Shown here one piece after another: positions 43,454-51,921 of a stretch of DNA of 64,000 nt. How positions within the stretch are numbered: position 1 is the stretch's first letter; each line of letters starts with the position of its first letter. The position numbers and the translations under genes were made by a program. Origin of the DNA: Bacillus sp. T3 (GTDB lineage: Bacteria > Bacillota > Bacilli > Bacillales > Cytobacillaceae); the NCBI RefSeq assembly GCF_033449965.1, contig NZ_CP137761.1, positions 1,736,001 through 1,800,000 of the forward strand, read 5' to 3'. The notes below the pieces were generated by a model. That model was not told the DNA's origin. It ran no database searches and worked only from the letters and a program-made list of their open reading frames with translations.

Positions 43454-44560
43454 TTATTTACTAATATTAAACCAACCTGACCTTGCTTGAATTACATTCC
43501 ATAGTTTTTCTGGAATATTAAGCTGGTCAAGTTTCGTTAAGTCCAACTCAGAAGCGATATCGGCTTCAAGTCCATTTGCGACCTTTTCAACCCAATCAGG
43601 ATTCATAATTAACGCATGCCCAATAGCTACAAGCGGTAAACCTAATTCCATGGCTTTAAGTGCATCATCTGATGTTATCATAGAACCAGCAGCCAACACA
43701 GGTACCTTACCGTTTGCTCTTTCAATAATTAATTCAAGCATTGTTTTTTCATCTTGACTATCAACTGGCTTTGAAGACACTTGACCTAATGAAGCATGTA
43801 TATAATCTAAATTTTGTTCAATAAGGAAATCAATAAGTTCATATGTGTCTTCCATCCGTAATCCGTCGACTTTGGAGGATTCTTCAGGAGAAAATCGGTA
43901 TCCTAAAATGAATGGTTTGGTAGCATATGTATCAATTACCTTTTTGATTTCTTTAATAATTGCCAATGGAAAACGCAGTCGATTCTCAAGTGTTCCACCC
44001 CATTGGTCTGTCCGTTGATTGGTTGCTGGAGACCAGAAGTTTTGAATTAAAAATCCATGAGCCCCATGAATTTCGACACCATCAAATCCAGCTTCAATTG
44101 CCCTTCTCGTTGTGTCGCCAAAAGCACGAATAGTGGACAGGATTTCCTCATGTGATAGTTCTCTTGTTTCTACACTTGCTTCAGTTTGATATGCACTCGC
44201 ACTGACTGTATCCAACCCAGGCAAGGCTTTATCGCCTGCATGAAAAATCTGAAGTACAGCAGGGGAACCTCCACTTTTGGCTGCATCAGCTAATTTTCGT
44301 AAACTGGGAATAAATTCATCGTTGTATCCAGCAAATTCATTCGTAAAGCCTTGCCCATTAGGTGAAACATGAGTACAACCTGTAATGACGAGTCCTACTC
44401 CATTTACTCTTTGTTTGTAATATTTTACCTCTTCATCCGAAATGGTAAGGTCGTCATTACTTGACCAAGTTGTCATAGGTGCCATAACGACTCTATTTTT
44501 GATTGTTATTCCGCTTCTAAATGTGAATGGTTCAATTAACTTACTGTATTTTTGATTCAT
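43454..44560 (-). CDS. Old yellow enzyme (NADH:flavin oxidoreductase)
   Basis: 368 residues, FMN-dependent TIM barrel. Substrate-binding residues are in EIHGAHGFLIQNFWSPATNQ, followed by DQWGGTLENRLRFPL, both typical. It reduces activated alkenes, for example unsaturated aldehydes or nitroesters. It is divergent from a MerR regulator (252 bases), the likely sensor. AAAGAGGTT precedes ATG 44560. Confidence 0.9.
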   Translation of the reverse strand: MNQKYSKLIEPFTFRSGITIKNRVVMAPMTTWSSNDDLTISDEEVKYYKQRVNGVGLVITGCTHVSPNGQGFTNEFAGYNDEFIPSLRKLADAAKSGGSPAVLQIFHAGDKALPGLDTVSASAYQTEASVETRELSHEEILSTIRAFGDTTRRAIEAGFDGVEIHGAHGFLIQNFWSPATNQRTDQWGGTLENRLRFPLAIIKEIKKVIDTYATKPFILGYRFSPEESSKVDGLRMEDTYELIDFLIEQNLDYIHASLGQVSSKPVDSQDEKTMLELIIERANGKVPVLAAGSMITSDDALKAMELGLPLVAIGHALIMNPDWVEKVANGLEADIASELDLTKLDQLNIPEKLWNVIQARSGWFNISK

Positions 44561-44764
44561 TTTTATAACCTCTTTATCCTAAATTCTTCTAATGATGAAA
44601 GATTATCTTAGTGCATAATTGTTATCATGTTGAGCCATCAAAACTCTCCCCATTAGAAGTCTACTTTAGTATAAATAGTTGACGTAAGGGGAAGACAAGA
44701 GTAAATGATTATAATGTGTAATACACAAGGTTATTGCTATAATATTCTTCCTCATGATATTCTC

Positions 44765-44799
44765 TTAGTTACAGTAACTGTAACTGTAACTGTAACTAA
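44765..44799. promoter_or_regulatory. Hexamer tandem repeat with inverted repeat before merR-type gene
   Basis: TTAGTTACAGT (44765-44775) and ACTGTAACTAA (44789-44799) are perfect complements around four tandem GTAACT units (44774-44797). It lies directly before the ribosome site of the MerR gene and could bind a regulator or fold in the mRNA. Confidence 0.6.
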
Positions 44800-44812
44800 G
44801 GAGGAAAAGGGA

Positions 44813-45235
44813 ATGTTGTATCCAATGAAATATGTAGTGGAGAACTTAAATATAACGGCAAAGACACTTAGATTTTATGAAGAACAAGGGTTACTGCAAG
44901 ATGTATCTCGTGATGAAATAGGTCGAAGAGTATATAATGAACAACTTGTAGATTGGATTTCTTTTATTCGTTGTCTTAGAGAAACAGGAATGCCACTTTC
45001 GAAAATTAAGGAATATAAGGAACTTTACGAACAAGGGAATTCTACCTTTTTGTATAGAGAAGAAATGTTAAAGCAACATAAATTGGAAGTGCAGAAGAAA
45101 ATTGACGAAAGTATAAAAAATTTGGAAAAAATCAACTATAAAATCGCCATGTATGAACTTCAGAAAGAAGAGGTTACGAAAAATCCTAATCATAACTTTA
45201 AATGTCACCGTATGGAGAGTAAGATTGTGAAGTAA
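44813..45235 (+). CDS. MerR-family regulator (AdhR/NmlR-like)
   Basis: 140 residues. Winged helix KYVVENLNITAKTLRFYEEQ at the N-terminus, the wing with NEQLVDWISFIRCLRETGMP, and a C-terminal coiled coil (KLEVQKKIDESIKNLEKINY). Cys57 in the wing could sense electrophiles, as in AdhR relatives. The start is ATG 44813 with AAGGAGG upstream; the longer frame before it only translates the hexamer repeat. The likely target is the divergent old yellow enzyme. Confidence 0.85.
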   Translation: MLYPMKYVVENLNITAKTLRFYEEQGLLQDVSRDEIGRRVYNEQLVDWISFIRCLRETGMPLSKIKEYKELYEQGNSTFLYREEMLKQHKLEVQKKIDESIKNLEKINYKIAMYELQKEEVTKNPNHNFKCHRMESKIVK

Positions 45236-45506
45236 TGTACTTACGCTAACGGGTGAGTTAGTTTAAGAAGAATTAGTTGGTTTTGGATATCTTAGTTATT
45301 CCATTAAAGGGTGCTATCCATAAACAAGGATCAGCTCGTATTTACATACTAAGGCGCAATTTAGTAAAAAGGCGTCTAATTATATTGGATAAAGAATTGA
45401 AAAAGTATAAAAAATAAGTGTAAAAAGGTATTTTGTCTTTTTCATAAAAATCCCAGTTTTAACATTTATGATGTAATTAATAAATCAGTTAAAGGTGGAA
45501 TTTAAA

Positions 45507-45605
45507 ATGATGGAAGCAATGGAACGAATGAATTTTATTTTTAAAGGTATCGGCATAGTAATCGTTGTAGGATTAGTTGTATTATCAGGTAGTTTGCTTG
45601 GATAA
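45507..45605 (+). CDS. 32-residue membrane peptide
   Basis: MMEAMERMNFIFKGIGIVIV then VGLVVLSGSLLG: an amphipathic start and one hydrophobic helix. AAAGGTGG lies upstream at good spacing. No family recognised. Confidence 0.5.
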   Translation: MMEAMERMNFIFKGIGIVIVVGLVVLSGSLLG

Positions 45606-45698
45606 TAAAAAGATTAATAATTAACGGAAATGAAAAAATGGAACGAGTATTCTTTTTTGTGCAAAAGAAAATTTCATATTTATCAATATTCCATAATC

Positions 45699-45748
45699 AG
45701 GCGCGAAAATGCAACAACTTGGACATTAATCAATTAAAGGGCAGGTTG
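45699..45748 (+). repeat. Family A palindromic repeat, copy A6 (central deletion)
   Basis: AGGCGCGAAAATGCAACAAC and TTGGAC join directly to ATTAATCAATTAAAGGGCAGG. The central hairpin has been lost, so this copy shows the element's two ends. Confidence 0.7.
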
Positions 45749-45845
45749 AATAAAGATAAAGAGGATTTGTATAATTACATTCTTACTTACTGAAATTATA
45801 AAGGTATCGCAAAACTATAATTTATAAATAGTAAGCTGGGTGTAT

Positions 45846-46403
45846 ATGAATCAAAATGAGAAAGCAAAAATAGTTGGAGAACTATATAAAGATGTAGATA
45901 AAGTAAACGATAGATATTTTGACTTTTGGAAGGAACATACCCTATTACATTGGGATTGGTGGGTTTCATTAGGCTTAACAATTATTCCTTGGGTTATATG
46001 GTGGGAATTTAGAGACAAACAGAACACTGCTCGTTTTATGTTTTCGGCTTTTTTTATCATAATAACTACTTGTTTGTTAGACTTTTTTGGTGTTGTCTCT
46101 GGTTTTTGGTACTACACAGGAAAAGTAATACCATCAATTCCCTCCTATTTTCCTTGGGATTTTTGTTTGTTTCCAGTATCAATGACTCTGTTAATGCAAT
46201 ATAGACCTTATATATCACCAGTTAAAAAGTCTATATTTTATAGCGGGATTGTTTCATTCGTTGGAGAACCTTTTTTTGACCGGATAGGATTTTATACCAT
46301 GGTACATTGGGAATATATTTATTCCTTTCCCATTTATATAATTATTTATCTATGTGCAGATTGGGTAAGCAAACGGAAAACATTTGGAACGGTAAGTAAA
46401 TAG
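45846..46403 (+). CDS. CBO0543-type multispanning membrane protein
   Basis: 185 residues with five helices and a conserved HWDWWVSLGLTIIPWVIWW opening. This resembles the CBO0543 family of Firmicutes membrane proteins of unknown function. ATG 45846 has GGGTG upstream. Confidence 0.65.
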   Translation: MNQNEKAKIVGELYKDVDKVNDRYFDFWKEHTLLHWDWWVSLGLTIIPWVIWWEFRDKQNTARFMFSAFFIIITTCLLDFFGVVSGFWYYTGKVIPSIPSYFPWDFCLFPVSMTLLMQYRPYISPVKKSIFYSGIVSFVGEPFFDRIGFYTMVHWEYIYSFPIYIIIYLCADWVSKRKTFGTVSK

Positions 46404-46529
46404 TAAACCATTAATCACGGTGAGATTTAAGTATAAGTCATATTCAGCTAACTGGTGCATTACCGTAACAACGGTAATGCCTTTTTCTTATTGAAGTAAG
46501 TACACGACTTCACAAATTTTTGTGCAATT

Positions 46530-46722
46530 TTGGATCATGTCGTAGTGATTCCAAAATCAACTAATCCAAATGGTATGAAACAAAACTTGGATGTTTTTGA
46601 TTTTGAATTAACTAAAGAAGATATGAAAAAATTGGTGAGTTAGATTTAGGACACATTGAATTAATCGACTATTTACAAGCTGCACCAGCAGAAATGCTAA
46701 ACAGCTTAAAAGTACATGACTA
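46530..46722 (+). pseudogene. Aldo/keto reductase C-terminal remnant
   Basis: HVVVIPKSTNPNGMKQNLDV then FDFELTKEDMKKIGELDLGH. This is the end of an aldo/keto reductase related to the intact gene at 49016. One base is missing in an A run at about 46631, and everything upstream is gone. Confidence 0.7.
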
Positions 46723-46768
46723 ATGGAACTCGAAATTGCTGAGCTTTTTCTCAGCTTTTTGCAACAAT

Positions 46769-46802
46769 AGGGCCATTTCTCCAAAAGAAATGTGCTCTTC
46801 TT
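46769..46802 (+). repeat. Family B hairpin, terminator-like
   Basis: GGCCATTTCT and AGAAATGTGCTC form an imperfect stem followed by TTC. Confidence 0.4.
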
Positions 46803-46911
46803 AATGTATTGAGCTAATTTAATGAAAGAATTTCACGAAACTTTTAAATACATTTAAACGTATATAAATTAAAGGTTTTAGTGAGTTATTGAAGTAATTG
46901 GGGTGTTTAAA

Positions 46912-47181
46912 ATGGAATTATACATTTTTTTATCAATTGTTGGTTTATATGTTTTTATTTCACTTTTGATATCACCTTTTCAATATCGTTCTTTAATAGA
47001 ATTAAAAGAAGAAGAAAAAAAGAATAAATTAAAAGGTAAGAAACAAGGAGAAATGTACGACGCAATGAATGCTGGAGAATTAAGTCTTCAAAGGAATATG
47101 CAGGGGAACCCCTTATTCTTTCTTTCGAATATAATGGTTTCAATCATTTATAGAATTAAACATCCTAAAGATAGAAAGTAG
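46912..47181 (+). CDS. Membrane-anchored small protein, unknown
   Basis: 89 residues. One N-terminal helix (ELYIFLSIVGLYVFISLLI), a lysine/glutamate-rich cytoplasmic stretch (KEEEKKNKLKGKKQ) and a tail. ATG 46912 has GGGGTG upstream. A hairpin terminator with GAAAGTGACG/CGTCACTTTC follows at about 47198-47230. Confidence 0.6.
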   Translation: MELYIFLSIVGLYVFISLLISPFQYRSLIELKEEEKKNKLKGKKQGEMYDAMNAGELSLQRNMQGNPLFFLSNIMVSIIYRIKHPKDRK

Positions 47182-47197
47182 GTTAACATGAAAAAGA

Positions 47198-47232
47198 AAG
47201 TGACGTGTGCCAATTCATGCGTCACTTTCTAA
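47198..47232. terminator. Hairpin terminator
   Basis: GAAAGTGACG (47198-47207) pairs with CGTCACTTTC (47219-47228). It separates two convergent genes. Confidence 0.7.
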
Positions 47233-47310
47233 TTCCATTTATTGAGTTAGCACCTCAAACCGGAACCCTTTACTGGTGTACAGTAGCTTTTGTTGAAGTC
47301 CACTGTCTAC

Positions 47311-47721
47311 CTAGATATTAAAAAAGGTTTTAGTGAAAGTTCCAGGTATTTGAAGAGTATCTCCGCCTCCAGTAAGAGTAACATTAGTGTACTTTACGGA
47401 TACTAATACTCTTTTTTGACCCCCTGGGCAAGTTAAATCTGATGGTGGCGGCTCGAGTGTAAGCGACCCTTGAAATGACCCATTTTTTTTAGATGTAAAA
47501 TCACCTGAAGCCATTACGGTTCCAGTTTCTTCTGTTTTTTTAGGGTCGGAAGGAAAATTCCCACCATTATTTTGGCACGCATAAACAGCAGTTGCATCAG
47601 CTGATGCTGTTACTGTGATGGTGACGTTATCCCCTAATCCACTAAATTTAAAATCAATGTCTAGTGATCCGTCGTTGTTTGGTCCTGTTGCACTTGCAGA
47701 GTTAAAATGTGGTCTTGGCAT
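47311..47721 (-). CDS. Beta-rich protein without signal peptide, unknown
   Basis: 136 residues, rich in Thr, Ser, Gly and Asn (ITVTASADATAVYACQNNGG and LEPPPSDLTCPGGQKRVLVS), with two cysteines that could pair. No signal peptide or membrane segment. The pattern resembles small hypothetical proteins that I associate with actinomycetes more than with Bacillus, which suggests transfer. A strong AAAGGAGG precedes ATG 47721. I cannot assign a function. Confidence 0.6.
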   Translation of the reverse strand: MPRPHFNSASATGPNNDGSLDIDFKFSGLGDNVTITVTASADATAVYACQNNGGNFPSDPKKTEETGTVMASGDFTSKKNGSFQGSLTLEPPPSDLTCPGGQKRVLVSVKYTNVTLTGGGDTLQIPGTFTKTFFNI

Positions 47722-48230
47722 TTAAAATCACCTCCTTTTAATTACAGAGTATGAAATAAAAGTTATATAGTGTGGACAAGTTTATTAAGTTAATAGCACA
47801 TTTCTTTAATCTTATTTTGGGATGATATGTACATGATAGAAGGATTGATATGAGCAAGGAAACATTGAGTTCCAAAACGGTATTGAATTGAAAAAGGACT
47901 ATAATAAACTCGGACAACAACTACGGAAAAATTGAAAAATGAACTTGGTACAAAAAATAATGTAAGGTTTTCACCTTCTTTATCAACTATGATGTATGCG
48001 GAATTTAATTTTGGATTTTTTTAAAATGGAGATTTTTATGTTAGTTAAACAATTTTAAGGGAGCTATCTATTAATAAGGATCAGTGCTTATTATCATTTG
48101 GGACAGGTTGTTGAGCAACAAGTTGTAGAATAATGAAAAAATTTGAAGATATTGTGATGAAGAAATGTACTTAGAGTAATGGTGAAGGTTAGTTACAAAT
48201 GGTATAAATTATGTGTTTGGGAGACGTGGG
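47722..48230. other. Non-coding gap with family B fragments
   Basis: Around 48050-48190 it carries GAGCTATC...GGATCAG, GTTGAGCAACAAGTTGTAG and AAGAAATGTACTTAGAG, all modules of the family B composite seen at 39113. No gene is recognised. Confidence 0.5.
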
Positions 48231-48377
48231 ATGACAAAGGAAAAAAAAGAAAAGCAGGATGGGATTTTTAAAGAAATGCTAGATGAGATTGGTGGATCTA
48301 TATTATTTGAAATAGTCTGGAACATCTTAATGTTTATACCAAGAATGATAATTCGCTTGATTACAAGCATTTGGTGA
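48231..48377 (+). CDS. 48-residue membrane protein
   Basis: A charged start (TKEKKEKQDGIFKEMLDEIG) and one helix (SILFEIVWNILMFIPRMIIR). GGGAGACGTGGG precedes the ATG. Similar tiny proteins occur across Bacillus; role unknown. Confidence 0.6.
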   Translation: MTKEKKEKQDGIFKEMLDEIGGSILFEIVWNILMFIPRMIIRLITSIW

Positions 48378-48468
48378 AGTCATTAATTTTTATTGAACTA
48401 ATGGGTGCAATAGTTAAAGATAAGATCGCTGCGGCGGTCTTTTTGCTTGTTCAGCTAACGGATGGAGT

Positions 48469-48753
48469 TTAGTGAAGGAAGGATTCATACAATTCTCGAT
48501 TTATCACTTTTGTTGTGTCAATATCATTTTTCATTTCCTCAGTCAGAAGCTCTTGGAACCAACTACGAAAAGATGATGCTTTACTACTTGCTAACAACGT
48601 TGAAAAGAATGAATAGTTGCTCTCAAAGTATTCGAACCAGCCTACATTCGATTTTACAAAATCTAAATCTATTTCAGCTGCTGATTCGCACATTACCCTT
48701 AGTTCATTAATATGTTCTTCAATGATTTTATCCAGTAAATCAAATTTATCCAA
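48469..48753 (-). pseudogene. TetR-family C-terminal domain fragment
   Basis: The frame (GWFEYFESNYSFFSTLLASS and RSWFQELLTEEMK) looks like the ligand domain of a TetR regulator. No HTH precedes it and the last helices are missing. It is beside dyads at 48806 and 48880 that suit a TetR protein, so it is probably what remains of the aldo/keto reductase regulator. Confidence 0.55.
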
Positions 48754-48805
48754 GTAATGAGGATAAAAGGTTTATCTAAAAAAAATCAACAATTTTTATT
48801 GATGT

Positions 48806-48891
48806 GTTGAGTAATCAACGAATTGCGTTAATTTAACCATTGAACGCAACTTTAATCTATTTATAATTATAAACAGATGTTGATTAATCAA
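48806..48891. promoter_or_regulatory. Operator-like palindromes upstream of aldo/keto reductase
   Basis: TTGAGTAATCAA (48806-48817) and the perfect TTGATTAATCAA (48880-48891) are two copies of one dyad. TTTATAATTATAAA (48860-48873) is another perfect palindrome between them. Confidence 0.5.
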
Positions 48892-49015
48892 TCAATATTG
48901 ATTTGTTAAGTGGATTTAGCTTAGCTCCTTCGGATTAATAGAATTAAATAAGATCATTCAGAGGGTTATAAGACAAAGCACTACAAAAATATAACAATGC
49001 AAAGGAGACAAAAGC

Positions 49016-49879
49016 ATGTTTAACGAAACTTACAAATTATCAAATGGTATAGAAATTCCAAAATTAGGTCTTGGTACATGGCTACTTGACGATGTACAGG
49101 CAGCACAGGCAATCCGTGATGCGGTATCTATCGGATATCATCATATAGATACTGCTCAGGCGTATATGAATGAAATTGGTGTAGGCGAAGGAATCCGTTC
49201 CTGCGGTGTCGCAAGAGAAGAACTTTTCATCACGACAAAGGTTGCTGCAGAAGCAAAGACCTATGATGCTGTAACAAAGTCAATCGATGAGTCTTTAGTA
49301 AAGATGGGATTGGATTATATTGACCTACTGATTATCCACAGCCCACAGCCTTGGAAGGAATTCCGTGAGGAGAACCGTTACTTCGAGGAAAACAAAGAAA
49401 TATGGAAAGCAATGGAGGATGCTTATAAGACAGGCAAGGTAAAGGCAATCGGTCTTTCTAACTTCCTTCAGGATGATATAGAAAATATTCTGTCAAGTTG
49501 TGATATCAAGCCCATGGTAAATCAAATATTGGCACATGTTAGCAATACTCCTTTCGAGTTAATTGAATTATGCAAGAATAAAGACATTCTGGTAGAGGCA
49601 TATTCACCAATTGCTCATGGTGCAGTCCTTGATAATGCAGAAATTAAAGTCATAGCCGATAAGTACGGGGTATCAGTTGCCCAGCTTTGCCTACGTTATT
49701 GCTTACAACTTGGTCTTGTAGTAATACCTAAGACGGCAAATCCGGATCACATGAGAAACAATGCAGATCTTGATTTTACTATTCTAGATGCAGATATGGA
49801 GACTTTAAAGAATGTAGATCATATCCAGAATTATGGTGAGCATAGCTTCTTCCCGGTATTTGGCGGGAAATTAAAATAA
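49016..49879 (+). CDS. Aldo/keto reductase
   Basis: 287 residues, NADPH-dependent TIM barrel. The catalytic set is visible: D43 (HHIDTAQAY), Y48, K76 (ITTKV) and H107 (LLIIHSPQPW). The cofactor motif IPKTANPDHMRNN is near the end. It reduces aldehydes and ketones. AAAGGAGA precedes ATG 49016. Codon use is less AT-biased than in the small genes nearby, which may mean transfer. Confidence 0.9.
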   Translation: MFNETYKLSNGIEIPKLGLGTWLLDDVQAAQAIRDAVSIGYHHIDTAQAYMNEIGVGEGIRSCGVAREELFITTKVAAEAKTYDAVTKSIDESLVKMGLDYIDLLIIHSPQPWKEFREENRYFEENKEIWKAMEDAYKTGKVKAIGLSNFLQDDIENILSSCDIKPMVNQILAHVSNTPFELIELCKNKDILVEAYSPIAHGAVLDNAEIKVIADKYGVSVAQLCLRYCLQLGLVVIPKTANPDHMRNNADLDFTILDADMETLKNVDHIQNYGEHSFFPVFGGKLK

Positions 49880-50036
49880 ACAGGGTGTTTGCGAATTCAT
49901 TACAAAACGGAATAAATAGAATTCTCTCTTAAATAATCTTTTTTTAAAGGTAATCAAAAAATTTATAAAAAAGTAAAATGATTTATTTGACCTCATGTTG
50001 AATTTAAACTGTTTAAATCATAAAGAGGAAATTTTC

Positions 50037-50114
50037 ATGACAGAAATGAAAGATAAAGTGGTAATTGTAACTGGACCAAAAGGTGGTATTGGGCTGGCAA
50101 CAGGACTAAACTGA
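50037..50114 (+). pseudogene. Short-chain dehydrogenase N-terminal remnant
   Basis: TEMKDKVVIVTGPKGGIGLA keeps the TGxxxGIG coenzyme motif and stops after 25 codons. AGAGGAA precedes the ATG. The rest is absent. The gap 49880-50510 otherwise holds a family B fragment near 50180 and a terminator at 50311. Confidence 0.65.
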
Positions 50115-50310
50115 AAGGTGAATGAAAGAACTGTTGAGTGGCAATAAAGTTACCTCACAATGGGCCAAATTGTTTAATAACAGTTAGTGCAAATTTGCTA
50201 AAGTTAGGAAGAAGTTGTGAAGGATAACAATTAAACTAACGAATCAATTAAATTAAAGAAGTGCATCACGATTAGTAGGACAAAGTTTAAATTAATAGAT
50301 ATTCGTAAAA

Positions 50311-50336
50311 GGGCCAATGAGCCCTTTTTTCTTTTA
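50311..50336 (+). terminator. Terminator
   Basis: AGGGC-CAATGA-GCCCT with a run of six Ts. Confidence 0.6.
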
Positions 50337-50373
50337 ATTATCTAAGTATCTTTAAAATATTAAAATGTTTTAT

Positions 50374-50401
50374 TTGACTTGAAACGCGTTTCAAATATTA
50401 C
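50374..50401 (+). promoter_or_regulatory. Promoter with LacI-type operator
   Basis: TTGAAACGCGTTTCAA (50379-50394) is a perfect 16-base palindrome with the central CG typical of LacI-family sites. It sits between a -35 (TTGACT, 50374-50379) and a weak -10 (TATTAC, 50396-50401). The LacI-type gene at 50903 is the likely ligand; CcpA is an alternative because the site also resembles cre. Confidence 0.7.
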
Positions 50402-50510
50402 AATTAAATTATCCTGTTAAGGTGTTAAAAAAGGAATTAATGAAATTGATATAAGCTATTAATCTAATCGGAATAAACCATGGAACAATAAATTTCTAGG
50501 GGGTATTCTA

Positions 50511-50861
50511 TTGCAATACTTTGATAATCAAATTTTTGTTTGTAGTACAGATAGTGAAATAAGGGATATAACAACTGGAACGAGGTTTCAATTCAAAAAG
50601 TATGGTGGAATTATTAGTGCAAAGTTTGTCGGGAAGAATATTGTAAATGGAGAATTAATTGGAATGGTAAATCAGCAAGGTGAACTTGAAGCTATTTTTA
50701 ACTATTGCAATAGTGATTCACAATTTTATAGCGGTAATTGTTCATTCAAACCTAAAAAAAATCTGAATAAAAGTAGTCAGTTACATGTCCTATGGAACCT
50801 ATTTGGGAATGAAATTATAGAAAATAACCTTGTTCTTGACGAACTTTCTAATCTAAATTAA
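50511..50861 (+). CDS. Small beta-barrel-like protein (often misannotated N-acetylglutamate synthase)
   Basis: 116 residues. The pattern of short strands (FQFKKYGGIISAKFVG, then GELIGMVNQQGELEAIFNY) matches a small Bacillus family that databases sometimes call N-acetylglutamate synthase without support. TTG 50511 follows TAGGGGG. The gene is first behind the LacI-type operator and 41 bases before the LacI gene. Confidence 0.6.
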   Translation: MQYFDNQIFVCSTDSEIRDITTGTRFQFKKYGGIISAKFVGKNIVNGELIGMVNQQGELEAIFNYCNSDSQFYSGNCSFKPKKNLNKSSQLHVLWNLFGNEIIENNLVLDELSNLN

Positions 50862-50902
50862 TGTCAATCAATTAAGAAGATGACTTCTATGAAGGAGAAC
50901 AA

Positions 50903-51862
50903 ATGACAAATATAAAAGATTTGGCGAAGCTGGCGGGCGTGTCTGTATCGACAGTCTCTCGTGTATTAAATAATTATCCATATATCAACCAAGAAAAAAG
51001 AAATGCTGTTTTAAAGGCAATTAAGGACACTAACTATTACAAAAACATAAATGCAGTAAATTTAAGCAAAGGTAAGACTCAGATGATTGGTGTCGTTTTA
51101 CCATTTTTAGATTATCCCTACTTTTCCCTAATATTAAAAGGAATATCAAGACAAGCAAATAAACACAACTACAAGTTAATCCTATTTCAAACGGGTTATA
51201 TTGAAAGCAGAGAAATGGAAGCGTTCCAAATGTTGAAACAAAAGCAAATCGACGCTTTAATTATTTGTTCAAGATCTTGTGATTGGTCAATCATCAAAGA
51301 ACATTTGCCATTTGGACCCATAGTGTTATGTGAAAATCTTAATGAAAAAGTTGTGTCAACAGCCTATATGAATCATTACAAGATTTTTTATGAGGCACTA
51401 AAATATTTATATGATAAAGGGCATAGGAAAATTGGATATTGTATTGGTAGAAAGTCGGGACCGAGCAGTATTGAACGTGAATTAGCATATAAGGATTTTA
51501 TTAGTCAGAATAAATTACCCTACAATCCTAACTTTATATTTGATAATTGTATTCATATTGAAGACGGTAAAAAAGTGGTTAACCAAATAAATGCTATGGA
51601 TTCACCCCCAACTGCACTGTTGGTAACAAATGATCAAGCTGCTGCAGGGATTGTTACTAGTTGTCAAAAAGAACTTATATCAGTACCAGATCAACTCGCA
51701 ATTATTGGTTTCAATAATCAGCCAATTGCGGAAATAATGAATATCACAACAATAGAAATTCCCCTTGTGGATATAGGTAATAAACTTTTTCTTCAAGCTA
51801 TATGTGGTGAAATATCTAATAAGGAATTCGGAGTAAAATTTATTGAAAGAGGAACAGTTTAA
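50903..51862 (+). CDS. LacI-family transcriptional regulator
   Basis: 319 residues. N-terminal HTH (NIKDLAKLAGVSVSTVSRVL, 3-22) and hinge, then a periplasmic-binding-like sugar domain. GAAGGAGAA precedes ATG 50903. It is downstream of the palindrome at 50379 and upstream of an EEP hydrolase in the same direction, so autoregulation of a three-gene unit is likely. The inducer is probably a sugar but is not identified. Confidence 0.9.
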   Translation: MTNIKDLAKLAGVSVSTVSRVLNNYPYINQEKRNAVLKAIKDTNYYKNINAVNLSKGKTQMIGVVLPFLDYPYFSLILKGISRQANKHNYKLILFQTGYIESREMEAFQMLKQKQIDALIICSRSCDWSIIKEHLPFGPIVLCENLNEKVVSTAYMNHYKIFYEALKYLYDKGHRKIGYCIGRKSGPSSIERELAYKDFISQNKLPYNPNFIFDNCIHIEDGKKVVNQINAMDSPPTALLVTNDQAAAGIVTSCQKELISVPDQLAIIGFNNQPIAEIMNITTIEIPLVDIGNKLFLQAICGEISNKEFGVKFIERGTV

Positions 51863-51921
51863 ATTGAAGTAGGTATGAATGTGGAGAACGCATCCAACAA
51901 AATATTGGGAGGAGCCATTAA

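Noticed and set aside
44705..44812. Upstream extension of the MerR gene with a VTVTVTVT stretch
   Set aside because: It only translates the GTAACT tandem repeat; ATG 44813 has AAGGAGG and gives the normal MerR N-terminus.
47738..47920. Minus-strand 60-codon frame beside the beta-rich protein gene
   Set aside because: No ribosome site and low-complexity composition; it overlaps the promoter region of the 47721 gene.
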